Source: Cynocephalus volans
Taxonomy: Eukaryota > Chordata > Mammalia > Dermoptera > Cynocephalidae
Reading direction: 5' to 3'
Assembly (NCBI RefSeq): GCF_027409185.1
Contig: NC_084463.1
Coordinates: 159,193,869-159,257,868 of the forward strand
DNA: 64,000 bases
How positions within the stretch are numbered: the first letter of the stretch is position 1; the number at the start of each line of letters is the position of its first letter. Position numbers and translations under genes: made by a program. Shown piece by piece: positions 1 to 12,099 of the stretch. Under the pieces are notes generated by a model. The model searched no databases. It was given only the letters and a program-made list of their open reading frames with translations, and had not been told where the DNA came from.

Positions 1-1590
1 GGGACCTATACTATAGCAAGGGTTTCTACATTTTTTATGTAGTGGTACAATATTAATTTTAAGTAGACTGAAAAGTCAAGGGTGTATATTGTAATCCCTA
101 GAACAATCACTAAAATAATAATGCAGAGACATATAGCTAAAAATCCAATAGATAAAATATTCAAATAAAAAAAGAAGGCAGAAAAGGAAGAACAGAGGAA
201 CAAAAGACAAAGAAAAACAGAATAAAATGGGAGACAATACAACATATCAATGTGTTAATGTACTAAACTCTACAGTCAATAAAGATTGGCAGACTGCATA
301 AGAAAGCAAGACCCAATTATATGCTGACTATAAAAGATGTACTTTAAATATAAAGACACAGATAGGTTGAAAGTAAATGGGTGGAAAAAGATATACAAAA
401 AAATACATAAATGTATATCCTGCAAACAGTAAGCATAAGAAGACAAGGGATATTACCAGAAGTAAAAAAAAAAAAAGGACATGTTATCATGATAAAAGAT
501 ATCAGTAAGTCTTGACAGTCATAAATGTGTATATGCCTAATAACAGCTTCAAAATACATGAAGCAACAATTTACAGAATTAAAGGGAGAAATAGGCAATT
601 CTGTAATCATAAATGGAGGCCTTTCTCAGCAGTTGATAAACCATCTAAAAACATACACACACGTCAACAATACCATCAACCAGTTTGACCTAAATGATAT
701 TTATAGAACATTGTACCCTGCAGTGGCAGAATACACATTCTTTTCCAAGCGCATAGGTGTACATTCACCAATATAGACAATATGCTAGGCCAAAAAACAA
801 CTCAGTAAATTTCAAAGGATTTAAATCATACAAAATATGTTCTAAGAACCATAATAAAATTAAACCTTAAAACAATGAAAATAAGATATCTAGGAAGATT
901 CCCACATATTTAGAAAATAAGCAAGACACTTTTACATAATCTATAGATTAAAGAAGAAATCACAGGAAAAGTCAAATTATTGAAACTGAACAGTGAAAAT
1001 TAGATATATCAAACTTGTAGAATACAGTGCTGAGAGGGAAGTTCACAGCTCTACGTTCTTATATTAGAAAAGAAAAAAAGTGACGTCAGTGATCTAAGAT
1101 TTCAACTTAAGAAATGAGAAAAAGAGCAAAGTAAAGCAAAGGAGGGAAATAAAGATAACAGAAATCGATGAAATAAAAAAACAAATGATGAAAATTTTAA
1201 AAAGCCAAAATTTGGTTCCTGTAAAGGTCAACAAAATTATTTCTTGCTTGATGATGAAAAAAAGAGAACTTAGATGACCAGTATCAAGAATGAAAAAGGA
1301 ATTGTCATTTCAGATCCTACAGATATCACAAGGATAATAGAATGTTAGGAACAGCTTTATGCCAGCAAATTCATTAACTTAGAGGAAACATAAATTCCTT
1401 GAAAAATACAGCGTACCAAAGCTAACACAATTTGTATTAAAGAAATTAAATTTATTATCAAAAATCTTCCCTCAAAGAAAACTCCAAGCCCTGAGGTTTC
1501 ACTGGAGGATACTTTCAAGCATTTAAGGAAAAAGGAGGGAATAATACTTACCAACTTATAAACTAATATGTATGTAGTATGTGCATATGT
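1..1590 (+). mobile_element. L1 fragment: ORF2 endonuclease region, decayed
   Basis: Translated pieces on the + strand follow the L1 ORF2 N-terminus near 250-420 and continue into the endonuclease part near 525-720, with frequent stops and frameshifts. A-rich top strand. It is the left part of an L1 that continues at 1994 and 3880. Old and inactive. Confidence 0.75.
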
Positions 1591-1599
1591 ATGTATATA

Positions 1600-1992
1600 C
1601 AGAGGTCCCCAATTTAAGATGGCTTAATTTATGACTTTTTTGACTTTACAGAGGTTCAAAAGCAATATGTATTCAGTAGAAACTATACTATGAATTTTGA
1701 ATTTTGATCTTTTCCCTAGCTAGCGATATGTAATACAATACTCTTTCTTGATGCTGCAGCTCCCGGTCAGCCACACATGATCACAAAGGTAAACAAGTGA
1801 TATTCTACAGTGTATTGTGTCACCAGATGATTTTGCCCAACTGCAGACCAATATAAGTGTTCTGAGCATGTTTAAGGTAGGCTAGACTAAGCTGTGATGT
1901 TTGGTAGATTAGGTGTATTAAATGCATTTTTGACTTAACAATAGTTTTATCTGGATGTAACCCCACTGTAAATTGAGAAGTATCTATAGTAA
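1600..1992. mobile_element. Non-autonomous DNA transposon with imperfect terminal inverted repeats
   Basis: It begins cagaggtccccaatttaaga and ends in cagtgg...ctcaatttac read in reverse, so the ends are imperfect inverted repeats, flanked by TA-type bases. It interrupts L1 ORF2. It resembles TcMar-Tigger-type elements, but the exact family is not assigned. It carries no transposase. Confidence 0.6.
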
Positions 1993-1993
1993 T

Positions 1994-3135
1994 ACCCAAA
2001 CTGGACAAAGACATTACAAAGAAAAGTATAAACTAATATCTCTCCTGAATATAGATGAAAAATCCTTCACAAAATATTAGCAAATCAAACCAGCAATATA
2101 TAAAAAGGTTTAATCCATCATGGCTACTATGTAGGATTTGTTACAGGAATACAAGGTTGTCTTAAGATTGGATAATCAATCACTGTAATTCACTACATTA
2201 ACATAATAAAACTATATCATTACTTCAGTTGATAGGAAAAAGGCATTTGAAAAGTCTAACATCCTTTTCTGATAAAAAAATTTTTTTTCTACATTCTGCT
2301 GTTTTCTAAAGGCTAAAAAAAATATTTTTTTTCTACAAACTGGGAGTAGAAGGTAATCTCAATATAATGAACAGCATCTATTGAAAACTACAGCTGATAT
2401 GATACTTAATGCTGAAATATTGAGCACTTTCCCTGAAGACTGGGTACAAAGCAAGAATGTTCAGTTGCACCATTTGTATTTAACCTCATACTGGAGGTCT
2501 TAGCTATTGAATTATATAGCAAGAAATAGAAATACGAGGAATGAAGATTGGAAAGGAAGAAGTTAAACTATCTTAATTTGCAGATGACATGATTGTTTAC
2601 ATAGAAAATATTAAGGAATATATAAAACAACTACAAGGATAATAAGAATTTAGCAAGATACAGGATAGTTACTAGGTTAATCCACAAAACACAATTTTAT
2701 TGTTATATACTAGCAGGAAATAATCAGAAAATAAGATTTTTTAAAAATCATTATTGAGAGACCTCAATACTCATTACAAAACACTGCAAAGAGAAGCTAA
2801 AGAACTAAGAGGAGAGATATACTATGTTCATGGATTGGAAGACTCAATATTGTTAAGATGTCAGTCCTACCCAGAATTGATCTATACATTCAATAAAATT
2901 CAATCAAAGTTCCAGAAGAATTTTTCTGTAAAATTGGCAGTCAGATTCTAAAATTTCTATAGAAATACACAGAACCTAGCAAATCCAAAGCATCCTGAAA
3001 AAGAACAAAATTGGAGGACTTGTAATATTTACTTAAAGACATTATAAAACTCCATTACTAAAGACAGTGTGGTACTGGCAAAAGAGTCAACAAATAAATC
3101 AGAGAAACAATGCAGAAATAAATAAGTTACCACAA
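1994..3135 (+). mobile_element. L1 fragment: ORF2 reverse transcriptase region, decayed
   Basis: Resumes L1 ORF2 after the DNA transposon. A FADDM catalytic-type motif can be read near 2578-2600, and downstream ORF2 text follows to about 3110. Stops and indels interrupt the frame, so it is inactive. Confidence 0.75.
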
Positions 3136-3137
3136 AG

Positions 3138-3860
3138 TTAGCAACAAAAAACAACACAAATTTATTATCTCAGTTTTCATGGATCAAGGTACAGGCACAG
3201 ATTAGCGGGATCCTTTGCTCAGGGTCTCATCAGGCAGTAATAAGGTATTATTCTGAAATGGCCAGGCACGAACCAGGGTTGTGATCTCATTTAAGACTCA
3301 GGGATTCCTTCAAGCTCACTGGTAGTCAGCAGAATTCAGTTCCTGGAGGTTATAAGATGCTTGATTGCTGGCCGGCTGTCATCTGGGGGTCACACTCAAC
3401 CCCTAGAGGCTGCTCTCAGGTCCTAACTTGGTGGCCCTCTCACAGCAAGGTAGCTTTCTTCTTCAAAGCGATCAGGAGAATCTTATACAGTCTTGTACCA
3501 CATAATGTTTTGGTCAACATGGACTGCATATACAGTGCAACTGTGGCCCAAAAAGATTATAATGGCTATGACATATAGCCTAGGTGTGTAGTAGGCTATA
3601 CCATCTAGATTTGTGTAAGTATATTCTGTGGTGTCTACACAATAAAATTGTTTAATGATGCATTTCTCAGAGTGTATTCTCATTATTAAGTAACACATGA
3701 CTGTATATATAACTGAAACACAAAAACGGGAATGACTATCCCATCACATTCACAGATTCTGCTCACATTTGGGGGCAGGGAGAAGTATTATCCAGGGCAT
3801 GTACACCAAGGGGCAAGAGTATTGGGAGCCATCTTAGAATTCTGCCTATCATAATCCCGA
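3138..3860. mobile_element. LTR-like medium-repetitive element inserted in L1
   Basis: Starts acaaatttattatctcagtt, a common start of antisense LTR copies, and continues with text of the same style. It is split by the short inverted-repeat element at 3484-3709. Family not assigned with certainty. Confidence 0.4.
3484..3709. mobile_element. Short DNA transposon (MITE-like) with terminal inverted repeats
   Basis: The left end tatacagtcttgtaccacat pairs with the right end, which reads tatacagtcatgtgttactt in reverse complement. About 226 bp with no coding capacity. It sits inside the LTR-like element, which itself lies in L1. Confidence 0.65.
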
Positions 3861-3879
3861 CTTTTCATGATATGCAAAA

Positions 3880-5290
3880 ATTAATTTGAAATGAATCAGA
3901 GCCCTGAACATAAAAGCTAAAACCAAAAAACTTTTCAAAGAAAGCATAGGAGAATTATCTTCACAACTTGGGGATAGGGAAAGGTTACTTAGGTCACAGA
4001 ATGCACTAACCATAAAATTAAAAATTAATAGACTTACTAGAAATTAAAACTTTTGCTTATTAAAAGACACCATTAATAAGGGGTTGGCCGGTTAGCTTAG
4101 TTGGTTAGAGCACGGTGCTAACACCAAGGTCCAGGGTTCAATCCCAGTACTAGCCAGCACCAAAAAAAAAAAAAAAGACTCCATTAATAAGTAGTCAAGC
4201 CACTGGCTGGGAGAAAATATTTGCAAAATGTGTATCTGATGAAGGACTAGTATTCAGGTAATATAAAAAACTACATTTCAACCATAAAAGGACAGACAAC
4301 CTAATAAAAGAAATATGGCAGAAAAGATTCATTCTGACACTTCACAAAAGAAGATATACAGATGACAGTAATCCAATGAAAATGTGTTCAATGTCATGAG
4401 TCTTTACATAATTAAAATAAGATATCACTACCCATCCACCCAAATGGCTAAAATTAAAAACTGATGACACCTAATGTGGGCAAGGTTGTGGAGTAACTGA
4501 AACTCATAAACTGTTGGTGAGAATGCAAAATAGTAAAATACTTTGGAGGAAAGTTGGGTAGTTTCTTAGGAAACTTAACATGCACCTGTCCCATGACCTT
4601 GCAACTCCACTGCAAAGAAATGAAAACGTGTTCACAAAGACTTGTATATATTCACAGCATTTTTATTCATGATAGCCCAAAGCTGGAAACAGCTAGTTGT
4701 CCATCAGTATTGGAACAGATAACCCATGATATAGCTGTCTTTTGATACTTGCATCAATGTGCATGAATCTCAGGAATTATGCCTAGTCAAAGAAGCAATG
4801 CAAAACGAATACTGCATGATTCTATGTGAAATCATAGAACAAGCAAACTATTGTAGGGACAAAATCAGAGCAGTGGTGATTTCTGGGATATTGAACCGCA
4901 AGGAGCATAAGGGAACTTTTTGGTGTGATGATAATGTTCTATAACTTAATAGGGTTACATAGGTGTGTGCATGTGTTCAAACTCAGTGAATATATTGTGT
5001 ATTTCATCACATGTAAAGTTTACATCAAAAGAAAAATGCTAAACAAATACTGAACTTTAGTAATGATATGCAAGCTGAAGTAGATTTCCTGACATCTGAC
5101 AAAGTATTGAAATGCATAAAAAATGGGTTAATGGACAAAGGGACAGATATGTACTTAAGTACTGTAAAACGTTAATGGATAGCGATGATGACAAGTTGTA
5201 CTTAATGCCACTGAACTGTACACTTAAAAATGGCCAAGATGATAAATTTTATGATATGTGTATTTTACCACAGTAAGAAATAAAAATAAC
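3880..5290 (+). mobile_element. L1 3' part (ORF2 C-terminus and 3' UTR)
   Basis: Text typical of the L1 ORF2 end (ggctgggagaaaatatttgc near 4207) runs to an A-rich end near 5285. It is interrupted by a SINE at 4081-4176 and is probably the right end of the same L1 that starts at 1. Confidence 0.75.
4081..4176 (+). mobile_element. tRNA-Ile-derived SINE, monomer (CYN-type)
   Basis: The body reads like tRNA-Ile: A-box region ttagcttagttggttagagc, anticodon-arm remnant gtgctaacacc, B-box ggttcaatccc, then gccagcacc and an A-tail. Target-site duplications are gacaccattaataag (4066-4080) and gactccattaataag (4177-4191). It is inserted in L1. Confidence 0.9.
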
Positions 5291-5567
5291 TCATTCTTTT
5301 GAGAGAGTAAGAGAGAGAGGATGAAGTCTGGTGGCTTTTGTTTTTGTAAAAATTAAAGGCATTAATGGTAAAGTCTAGGTGGTGTGTTTAAATTCTTTTC
5401 AACTTCGTGTATACTGGAGGAAATAAAACACAGGGGCAGGGGGTTGTCCCAGTTACTGATCAGGTTCCCGTTGTTTCCGTGGGGGAAAAACTAAATAGTA
5501 AAGATCTCAAAAATCAAAGTTATGTGCATTATCTAACACTTTGTTTTACTTTAAATTTTTTCTTGCT

Positions 5568-5709
5568 GGGCCGAGCCCGTGGCGCACTCGGGCGAGTGCT
5601 GCGCTGGGAGCGCAGCGACGCTCCCACCGCGGGTTCAGATCCTATATAGGAATGGCCGGTGCGCTCACTCACTGGCTGAGTACCGGTCACGAAAAAGACA
5701 AATAAAAAT
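5568..5709 (+). mobile_element. Variant tRNA-derived SINE (gggccgag type)
   Basis: Starts gggccgagcccgtggcgcac. The anticodon region is replaced by a GC-rich hairpin (ctgggagcgcagcgacgctccc). Then come a B-box-like gggttcagatcc, tatatagg, a shortened second unit, and gaaaaagacaaataaaaat. Exact duplication aaattttttcttgct at 5553-5567 and 5710-5724. Confidence 0.9.
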
Positions 5710-6196
5710 AAATTTTTTCTTGCTAATTACTGTTAAAGATTTTAGAGACTGCCATCTTTTTAGAAGAAAAGAATCCATTTTACATCACATAAAATGTCAT
5801 TTGTCTGCATTACAGACTCAAAGGAGCATACAAGTCCAAATGTGTCACAACCATAGGAGAAATACGTTGGCATAACCTGACTAGCATAGAATGTTGAATT
5901 AGAAATAAATATGTGCAAAGGGCATTAAATCACTTTTAAAATTTTAAAATTTGATTGGGCTTTCACAATTGTTAACAATTAATTAGTTTTAAGTTTAGAT
6001 TGGATTTGATGTCTTCTGGAGACTTAAATCTACAGTTTCTTAATTGATGGATTTAGTATTGTCCAACATGTGCAAAGAACCGGCCAGACCTAGTAAGGGA
6101 AAAAAAAAAAGGATAGAAAACTAAAGCCAGAATTTTGTATCATTATCCATTCTATCATTCAGCATTGCACTTGTTAATCTAAATTATATTCTTTAG

Positions 6197-6292
6197 GGAG
6201 GGAGAAGGGAGGGAGGTTTTGGTGATGGGGAGCATTTATCAGCTACAATGTATATCGACAAAATAAAATTAAAAAAATAAATAAATAAAAAA
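6197..6292 (+). mobile_element. Very short 5'-truncated L1 insertion (3' tail only)
   Basis: About 95 bp of L1 3' end (tcagctacaatgtatatcga, then an A-rich tail) flanked by an exact 17-base duplication taaattatattctttag at 6180-6196 and 6293-6309. The perfect duplication suggests a fairly recent event. Confidence 0.85.
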
Positions 6293-6309
6293 TAAATTAT
6301 ATTCTTTAG

Positions 6310-8990
6310 ATAACTTAAGGTCAAAAGTTCACATTTTTCAGATCCACTCAGCTATTCAATTGGAGAGGGGTAGACAATGACATTTTGTTTTCTGTGCTTT
6401 ATAAATCTGAAATTGAGGGCAAAGGGGATGTTAGGTTATTTTAATGAACGAAAAACTATTTTTTCTGAGAGTCTGAGAGGAGTGTTAGTTTGAAAGGGAT
6501 TTCTACAAATTTCTTTGGCCTGGTGCCAGACTTGTCTCTGGCCAAAAGTATGTGTGTCTGTCTTTGACAGCGACAGCTTTGTATTCTGTCAATGATCCTT
6601 CTGTGCCATTTGAGAGGAATTTCTTTGGTTAAGGATAAATCCGTAGCAGAGCAGACTATTAACCCATTTCAGCATCCACAAAATTTGGATCTGAATTTAC
6701 AAACACATTTTCTGATGTCTTTTGCAACTCAAAAAGTGCCTTCATTTATTATACTTGTTAATATAAAAGTAACCAAAGAAAAATAATAGTGTGTGAAAAT
6801 GCATCTTTTTATTATAGAAATGTAATTGTTCATATAAAAAACCTAACTGCCTGTTTCCCCTTTATTTTTTATTTGGTTTTTTTGGCAGCTGGCCGGTAAG
6901 GGGGATTGTTCTCGAGCCCTTGACTTTGTTATCAGCACCACGCTCTAACCAAGTGAGCTAATCAGCCAGCCTGCCCTTTATTAATGAACAGTTTCCCTTT
7001 TGTGGTCATAAAGCCTGGCCTTTCTTTTTTTTTCTTTCTTTCATTTCAGGCATGTTTAATTTTTCTTAGAGATGTGCAGTATGTTGACAAACTTTGAAAA
7101 TTTCTTGCAAGGAAAATGGAATGTATTGTACAGATCCCTGACGTGGAGATTTATTTGTTCTTAAAAAATGAAGTTAAAGTTGATTGACAATTAAGCCTTG
7201 AAATTTCTTTCACGGTTATTCCTTTCACATTTATTTCTTTCCAGAATAAGCATTTGAACAGCCTTTGAGGTATATACTTGGGAGAGTAGATTAAAGTCAG
7301 TTGACCTTTGGGAATGGCTGAGGGTAGGGTGAAACCAAGAGCTCTCCCCAAATTTAGAAATAAAACAAATGGGTAGGGAATCAATAAAGTTTACTGCTGT
7401 TCCTGCTTGAATTGGCACAGACTGATTTTTTTCCTTAGCCTGAGATTACTATCGGATTTGTTAGTGCCCTCTTTTGGTGTAATGTGGGTACTGCAGCTGG
7501 CATTCTTAAATAATATAGGTAAGAGTTGACATCCCTTAGTTTTTAAAATGAAAGTAATATGGCCACATTACAGAATATTTGGAAAATAAAAAGAAGGAAT
7601 TTCTCTTAATTCCACCAGTGATATGAACACCCTTGGTAAATAGAGACATTGTCAGATGCTGCTTCTGCCATCAACAAAATAATTAAGGTAACAGAAATTA
7701 TACAGTCATAAAAAGAGGCTGTGTTTTTATTGAAATGGATTCTGAGTAATAAAAGACATTAACAGTATAGCACATAATTTATCACAAGATTTTAAACATT
7801 GACATACAGCTAGAATATTAAAGTATTTTAAATGAAAATAAATTTTTGGTAGTATGATATTAAAGATAAAGTTATATCCTAAAAAATAAGGAAATACTGA
7901 CTTTGCTCTTTTGAGAACTTTTGGCTTTTCATTTTTCCAGGAACCATTGAACTAGCTTGGGTCAGTTCCCTTTAGGAAGAGACTAGCCAAGGCTTCATTC
8001 TGTCTCTGTAAGATTATGTACTAGTGTGGCAGTTTGTTAGCCCATTGGCTCTCGATTCTTTTCTTCTGCTTCAGAACACCCAAAGATATACTCGGTGCAC
8101 CCAAAGAAGAACATTCCCTGTCTGTACCAGTGGCTCTGTTAAGCAGTGATTCTCTACTGGATGCATATCAGAATCTCTAGAGAAGCAATAATTTGTTCAT
8201 AGCTTGGAAAAGGTCACATGCACCCTCCCAGGAATCAGGACCCATTACCCACCCCATGTCCTGTTTCCCATCTCACACACAACTAATAGCCACTAGTTTG
8301 GACAGTCTTCTTTAAATAGTCTGCTCATGTAAAGTTAATTATAATCATGAAAATGGTTTAGAATTGTCATTGAAAATTAATCAAAATTAACATTTTATTT
8401 TCCTGTGATAGATTCAAGAAGGTAGATTTTACCCACCCCTGGTGTTTGGGTGCAGGAGATGCAGGAGAAGGAAGAGCAAATGCTATTTCCGTATTAGTCT
8501 TGGGTTGCTGGGTGGATGTTAGAACCATTTTCTGGTCAGGGGACAGTGACAGGGGAAGATGTTATTTTTCGATATGTGGAATTTTGGGTGTTGTGAGATG
8601 CCCCTAAGTGATCTCTTCTGTTCCCATAGTTTCCCACGTACATGTTGATAACTCCTAAATCAATATGCTGTGCTAGCCCAGTCTGCCCTAAAGGCCATAT
8701 ACCGTGTCGCCTTTACCTCCTGGCCCTCAGCCTTCCTCTATCCTTTTACTCACCACTCTATTTAATCATAGTTCTAACAGTACCTCGTTTTTTACGTAGG
8801 AAATTTTATTTAGAAGCTTGACATATACAATAGATTTGGTTAAAAGGGTCTCTTCTAATATCCCAGTCTTAACTTCTTTGATCCTGTGAGCAACAAAGAG
8901 GAAAGGAAAAACATCTTTCTGCTCTGTAGCAAACTTTAACTTTAGTTCTTAGGTTTTTTATTATAATTGTAGCAGAGATTGGCAGTCAAA
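6310..8990. other. RTN3 intron, mostly unassigned
   Basis: AT-rich intronic DNA with one SINE at 6866-6971. No exon with reticulon-like coding and no further repeat that I can name with confidence. Confidence 0.6.
6866..6971 (-). mobile_element. tRNA-Ile-derived SINE, monomer (CYN-type)
   Basis: Antisense copy: a T-rich tail, then ggcagctggccggtaagggg, a tRNA-like core with gttatcagcaccacgctcta, ending at gctaatcagccagcc. Flanks cccctttatt and gccctttatt suggest a duplication. Confidence 0.85.
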
Positions 8991-8997
8991 TGCATAA

Positions 8998-9200
8998 TAA
9001 TAGCTAACATTGTATTACTACCTAACAACAGTGTTCTGAGCACTTCTGCATATTAACCCATTTAATCCTGACAACATGCCTATAAAGTAGATGTTGTTAC
9101 CTCGTTTTACACATGAGGAACCCAAGGCACAGAGAGCTTAAGTGTCTTGCCCAAAATCACACAGCAAGTAAATGGAAGAGCATGCAGACCCTGGCAGTCT
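8998..9200 (-). mobile_element. MIR SINE (ancient)
   Basis: Antisense MIR core: taacccatttaatcctgaca, acatgaggaacccaaggcac, cttgcccaaaatcacacagc. Shared by all placental mammals. Confidence 0.8.
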
Positions 9201-9603
9201 GGAGCCAGAGTCTGTTCTAACTCTAAAGCCTGGAGATAAAGTATGTCACCAGGTAGGGATCTGTGGCCAGGTGGAAGCCAGGAGACATTAAGGGAACCTA
9301 AAGAGGGAACTGGAATAATCCTCCAAATAAACATCTCCTAATGCATAATTGGCTACTTCTGGACTTTCTATACCATTCCATTGCTCTAATACCACACCAT
9401 CTTGATAACTTGAAAATTTGTATTATCTTTTAATTCTATTTTCCATGAAATTTTTGAAGTACCTTAATATAAGTCTTGACATCAGGTAGTGTTAGTCCTC
9501 TTTGCTCTTTCTCGAGGTTGTTTTGATTCCTCGGGGTCCTTTGCATTTCCACGGGAATTTTAAAATCAACTCGTCCATTTCTACAAAAAAAAAGCCTGCT
9601 GAG

Positions 9604-9736
9604 GGCCGAGCATGTGGCGCACTCGGGAGAGTGCGGTGCTGGGAGCGCGGAGACGCTCCCACCGCAGGTTCGGATCCTATATAGGAATGGCCGGTGCACT
9701 CACTGGCTGAGTGCCGGTCACGAAAAAGACAAAAAA
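9604..9736 (+). mobile_element. Variant tRNA-derived SINE (gggccgag type)
   Basis: Same architecture as the copy at 5568: GC hairpin gctgggagcgcggagacgct in place of the anticodon arm, then a cacgaaaaagacaaaa tail. Exact duplication aaaaaaaaagcctgctgag at 9585-9603 and 9737-9755. Inserted in L1. Confidence 0.9.
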
Positions 9737-10256
9737 AAAAAAAAAGCCTGCTGAGATTGTGATTGGAATTATGAAGAATTATAGACCAATTTGGGGACAG
9801 TTAACATCTTAGCAATTTTGAGTCTTCCAACCCATGAAACGAGTATAGCTCTCCCTTAATTTAGGTTTTCATTAGTTTTTCTCAGTGGTGTTTTATAGAT
9901 TTCAGTGTACAGGTCTTATATATTTTTTGTCAGATTTACACCTAAGTACTTAATATTTTAATGCTATTTTAAATTCAATTTCTTATTGGTTAATACTAGT
10001 ATATGGAAATGTAATTAATTTTGTATATTTACCTTGTATCATACAACCTTGCTAAACTCACTTATTAGTTCTACTAGCTTTTTTTGGTAGATTGCATCAG
10101 AGTTTTTACATAGGCAGTCGTGTCATCTGTGAATAAAGACAGTTTTACTTCTTCATTTCCAATCTGGGTGCCTTTTATTTCTTTTTCTTGACATATTGCA
10201 CTGGCTAGAACCTTTAACACAGTGTTGAACAGAAGTAGTAAAAGAAAACATCTTTG

Positions 10257-10423
10257 GGACCGGCCCCATGGCTCACTAGGAGAGTGGAGAGTGTGGGGCT
10301 GGTAGTGCCGAGGCCGCGGGTTCGGATCCTATATAGGGATGGCCGGTGCACTCACTGGCTGAGCGTGGTGCAGACCACACCATGCTGAGGATTGCAATCC
10401 CCTTACCGGTCAAATTAAAAAAA
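10257..10423 (+). mobile_element. tRNA-derived SINE, divergent dimer
   Basis: The left unit begins ggaccggccccatggctcac with an odd anticodon arm (ggctggtagtgccgaggccg); the right unit runs ggccggtgcactcactggct to ccttaccggtcaaatt. Exact duplication aaaagaaaacatctttg at 10240-10256 and 10424-10440. Confidence 0.88.
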
Positions 10424-11061
10424 AAAAGAAAACATCTTTGCCTTCTTTCATTAAGTGTGATGTTAGCTGTAGGTTTCTTGTACATTTCCTTTACCAAGTT
10501 GAAGAAGTTCCCTTCTATAACCTAGTTTGCTAAGAGTTTTTTATCAGGAATAGATGCTAGATTTTGTCAAATGCCTTTTTATCTTTTGAGATGATCATAT
10601 AGTTTTGTTTTTTTAATTGTTAATATGGTGAATTATATTGATTGATTTTTGAATGTTAACCTATCTTGTAGTTTTGCAAAAAAAAAAAAAAAAAAAACCC
10701 ACTTGGTCGTAATGTATTGTTCTTTTTTTATATTGTTGGGTTTGATTTGCTAAAATTTTGTTAAGAATTTTTTATCTGTGTTCATGAGTGATATTGGTAT
10801 GTAGTTTTCTTTTCCTGTAATGTCTTTGCTAGTTTTGGAATCAGGGTAATGCTGACCTCATAAAGTGAGTTGGAAAATACTCCCTTCTCATTTTTCTGGA
10901 AAAATTTGTGTAGAATTGATATTATTTCTTGTTTAATGTCAGAATTCCTCAGTAAGGCTATCTGGACCTGGAGTTTTCTGTGTGAGAAGCATTTTATCTA
11001 TAAATTTTATTTCTTTAATAGTTATAGGACTATTTTTTGTTTGTTTGCTTGCTTCTTGCTT

Positions 11062-11159
11062 TTTGGGTTTTTTGGCAACTGTCCTGTCTGGGCATCCAAA
11101 CCCATGACCTTGTTGTTATAAGGCTGCACTCTGACCAACTGAGCTAACTGGACAGCCCC
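11062..11159 (-). mobile_element. tRNA-Ile-derived SINE, monomer (diverged)
   Basis: Antisense: ttggcaactgtcctgtctgg, a tRNA-like core with gaccaactgagctaactgga, and end cagcccc. More diverged than its neighbours. Confidence 0.78.
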
Positions 11160-12099
11160 TAGGACTGCTCTTGAGTGAGCTTTGGTAGTTAGGCCTTTTG
11201 AGGAATTTGTCCATTTCATCTAAATTATCTAATTTACTGGCATAACTTTTTCATAATATTCCCTAATTATGCTTTTAATGTTTGTAGAATCTGTAGTGAT
11301 GTTACCTCTCTCGTTCTTGATGTTGGCAGTTTGTGTATTCTTTGTCTTCTACTTGTTCAGTATAACTAGCATTTAATCTATTTTATTGATCTTCTCAAAA
11401 AACCAACTTTGATTTCATTGATTTTTCTCAACTATTTTTCTGTTGTCTGTTTTTGTTGATTTCTGCTCTACTTTTTATTTCCTTCTGCTTACTTCAGGTT
11501 CAAGTTGTTCTTTTTCTGGTTCCTTAAGGTTGAAGCTGTGATCTTTCTTCTTTACTAATATAGGTACTCTCATGCACAATGAAAATGTTGCAAGAATAAA
11601 TAAATAAATAAATAATATAGGCACTTTTATACTATCAATTTCCCTCTAAGTACTGCTTTCAAATTTTGATATATTTATTTTCATTTTCCCTCTGTTCAAA
11701 ATACTCACTCATTTCCCTGTTGATTTCTTCTTTGACCCATGGATTGTTTAGAAGTGTGTTATTTAGTTTACAAATATTGAGGGTTTTCCTGATATGTAAT
11801 TAATTATCTTGTAGTCAGAAAGCATAAAAGTGACTCGAATCCTTTAAATTTTATTTGCGTTGTTTCTTGGTTCAGGATTTGGTTTATCTTGGTAAATGTT
11901 TCACATGTACTTGAGCAGAATGTATATTCTGCTGTTGGATGGAGTGTTTTATAAATGTCAGGAAGGTCAAATTGGTTGATACTGTTGTTCAAGTCTTCTA
12001 TATCCTCATTGATTTTCTGTCTACTTGTTCTACCAATTATTGACAGAGTGGTTTTGAAATCTCTTACTGTAATTGTGGATTTGTTCATGTCTCTTTTTT

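Noticed and set aside
4081-4176. Possible functional tRNA-Ile gene
   Set aside because: Diverged tRNA body with A-tail and target-site duplications; it is a SINE. The same applies to the copy at 51594.
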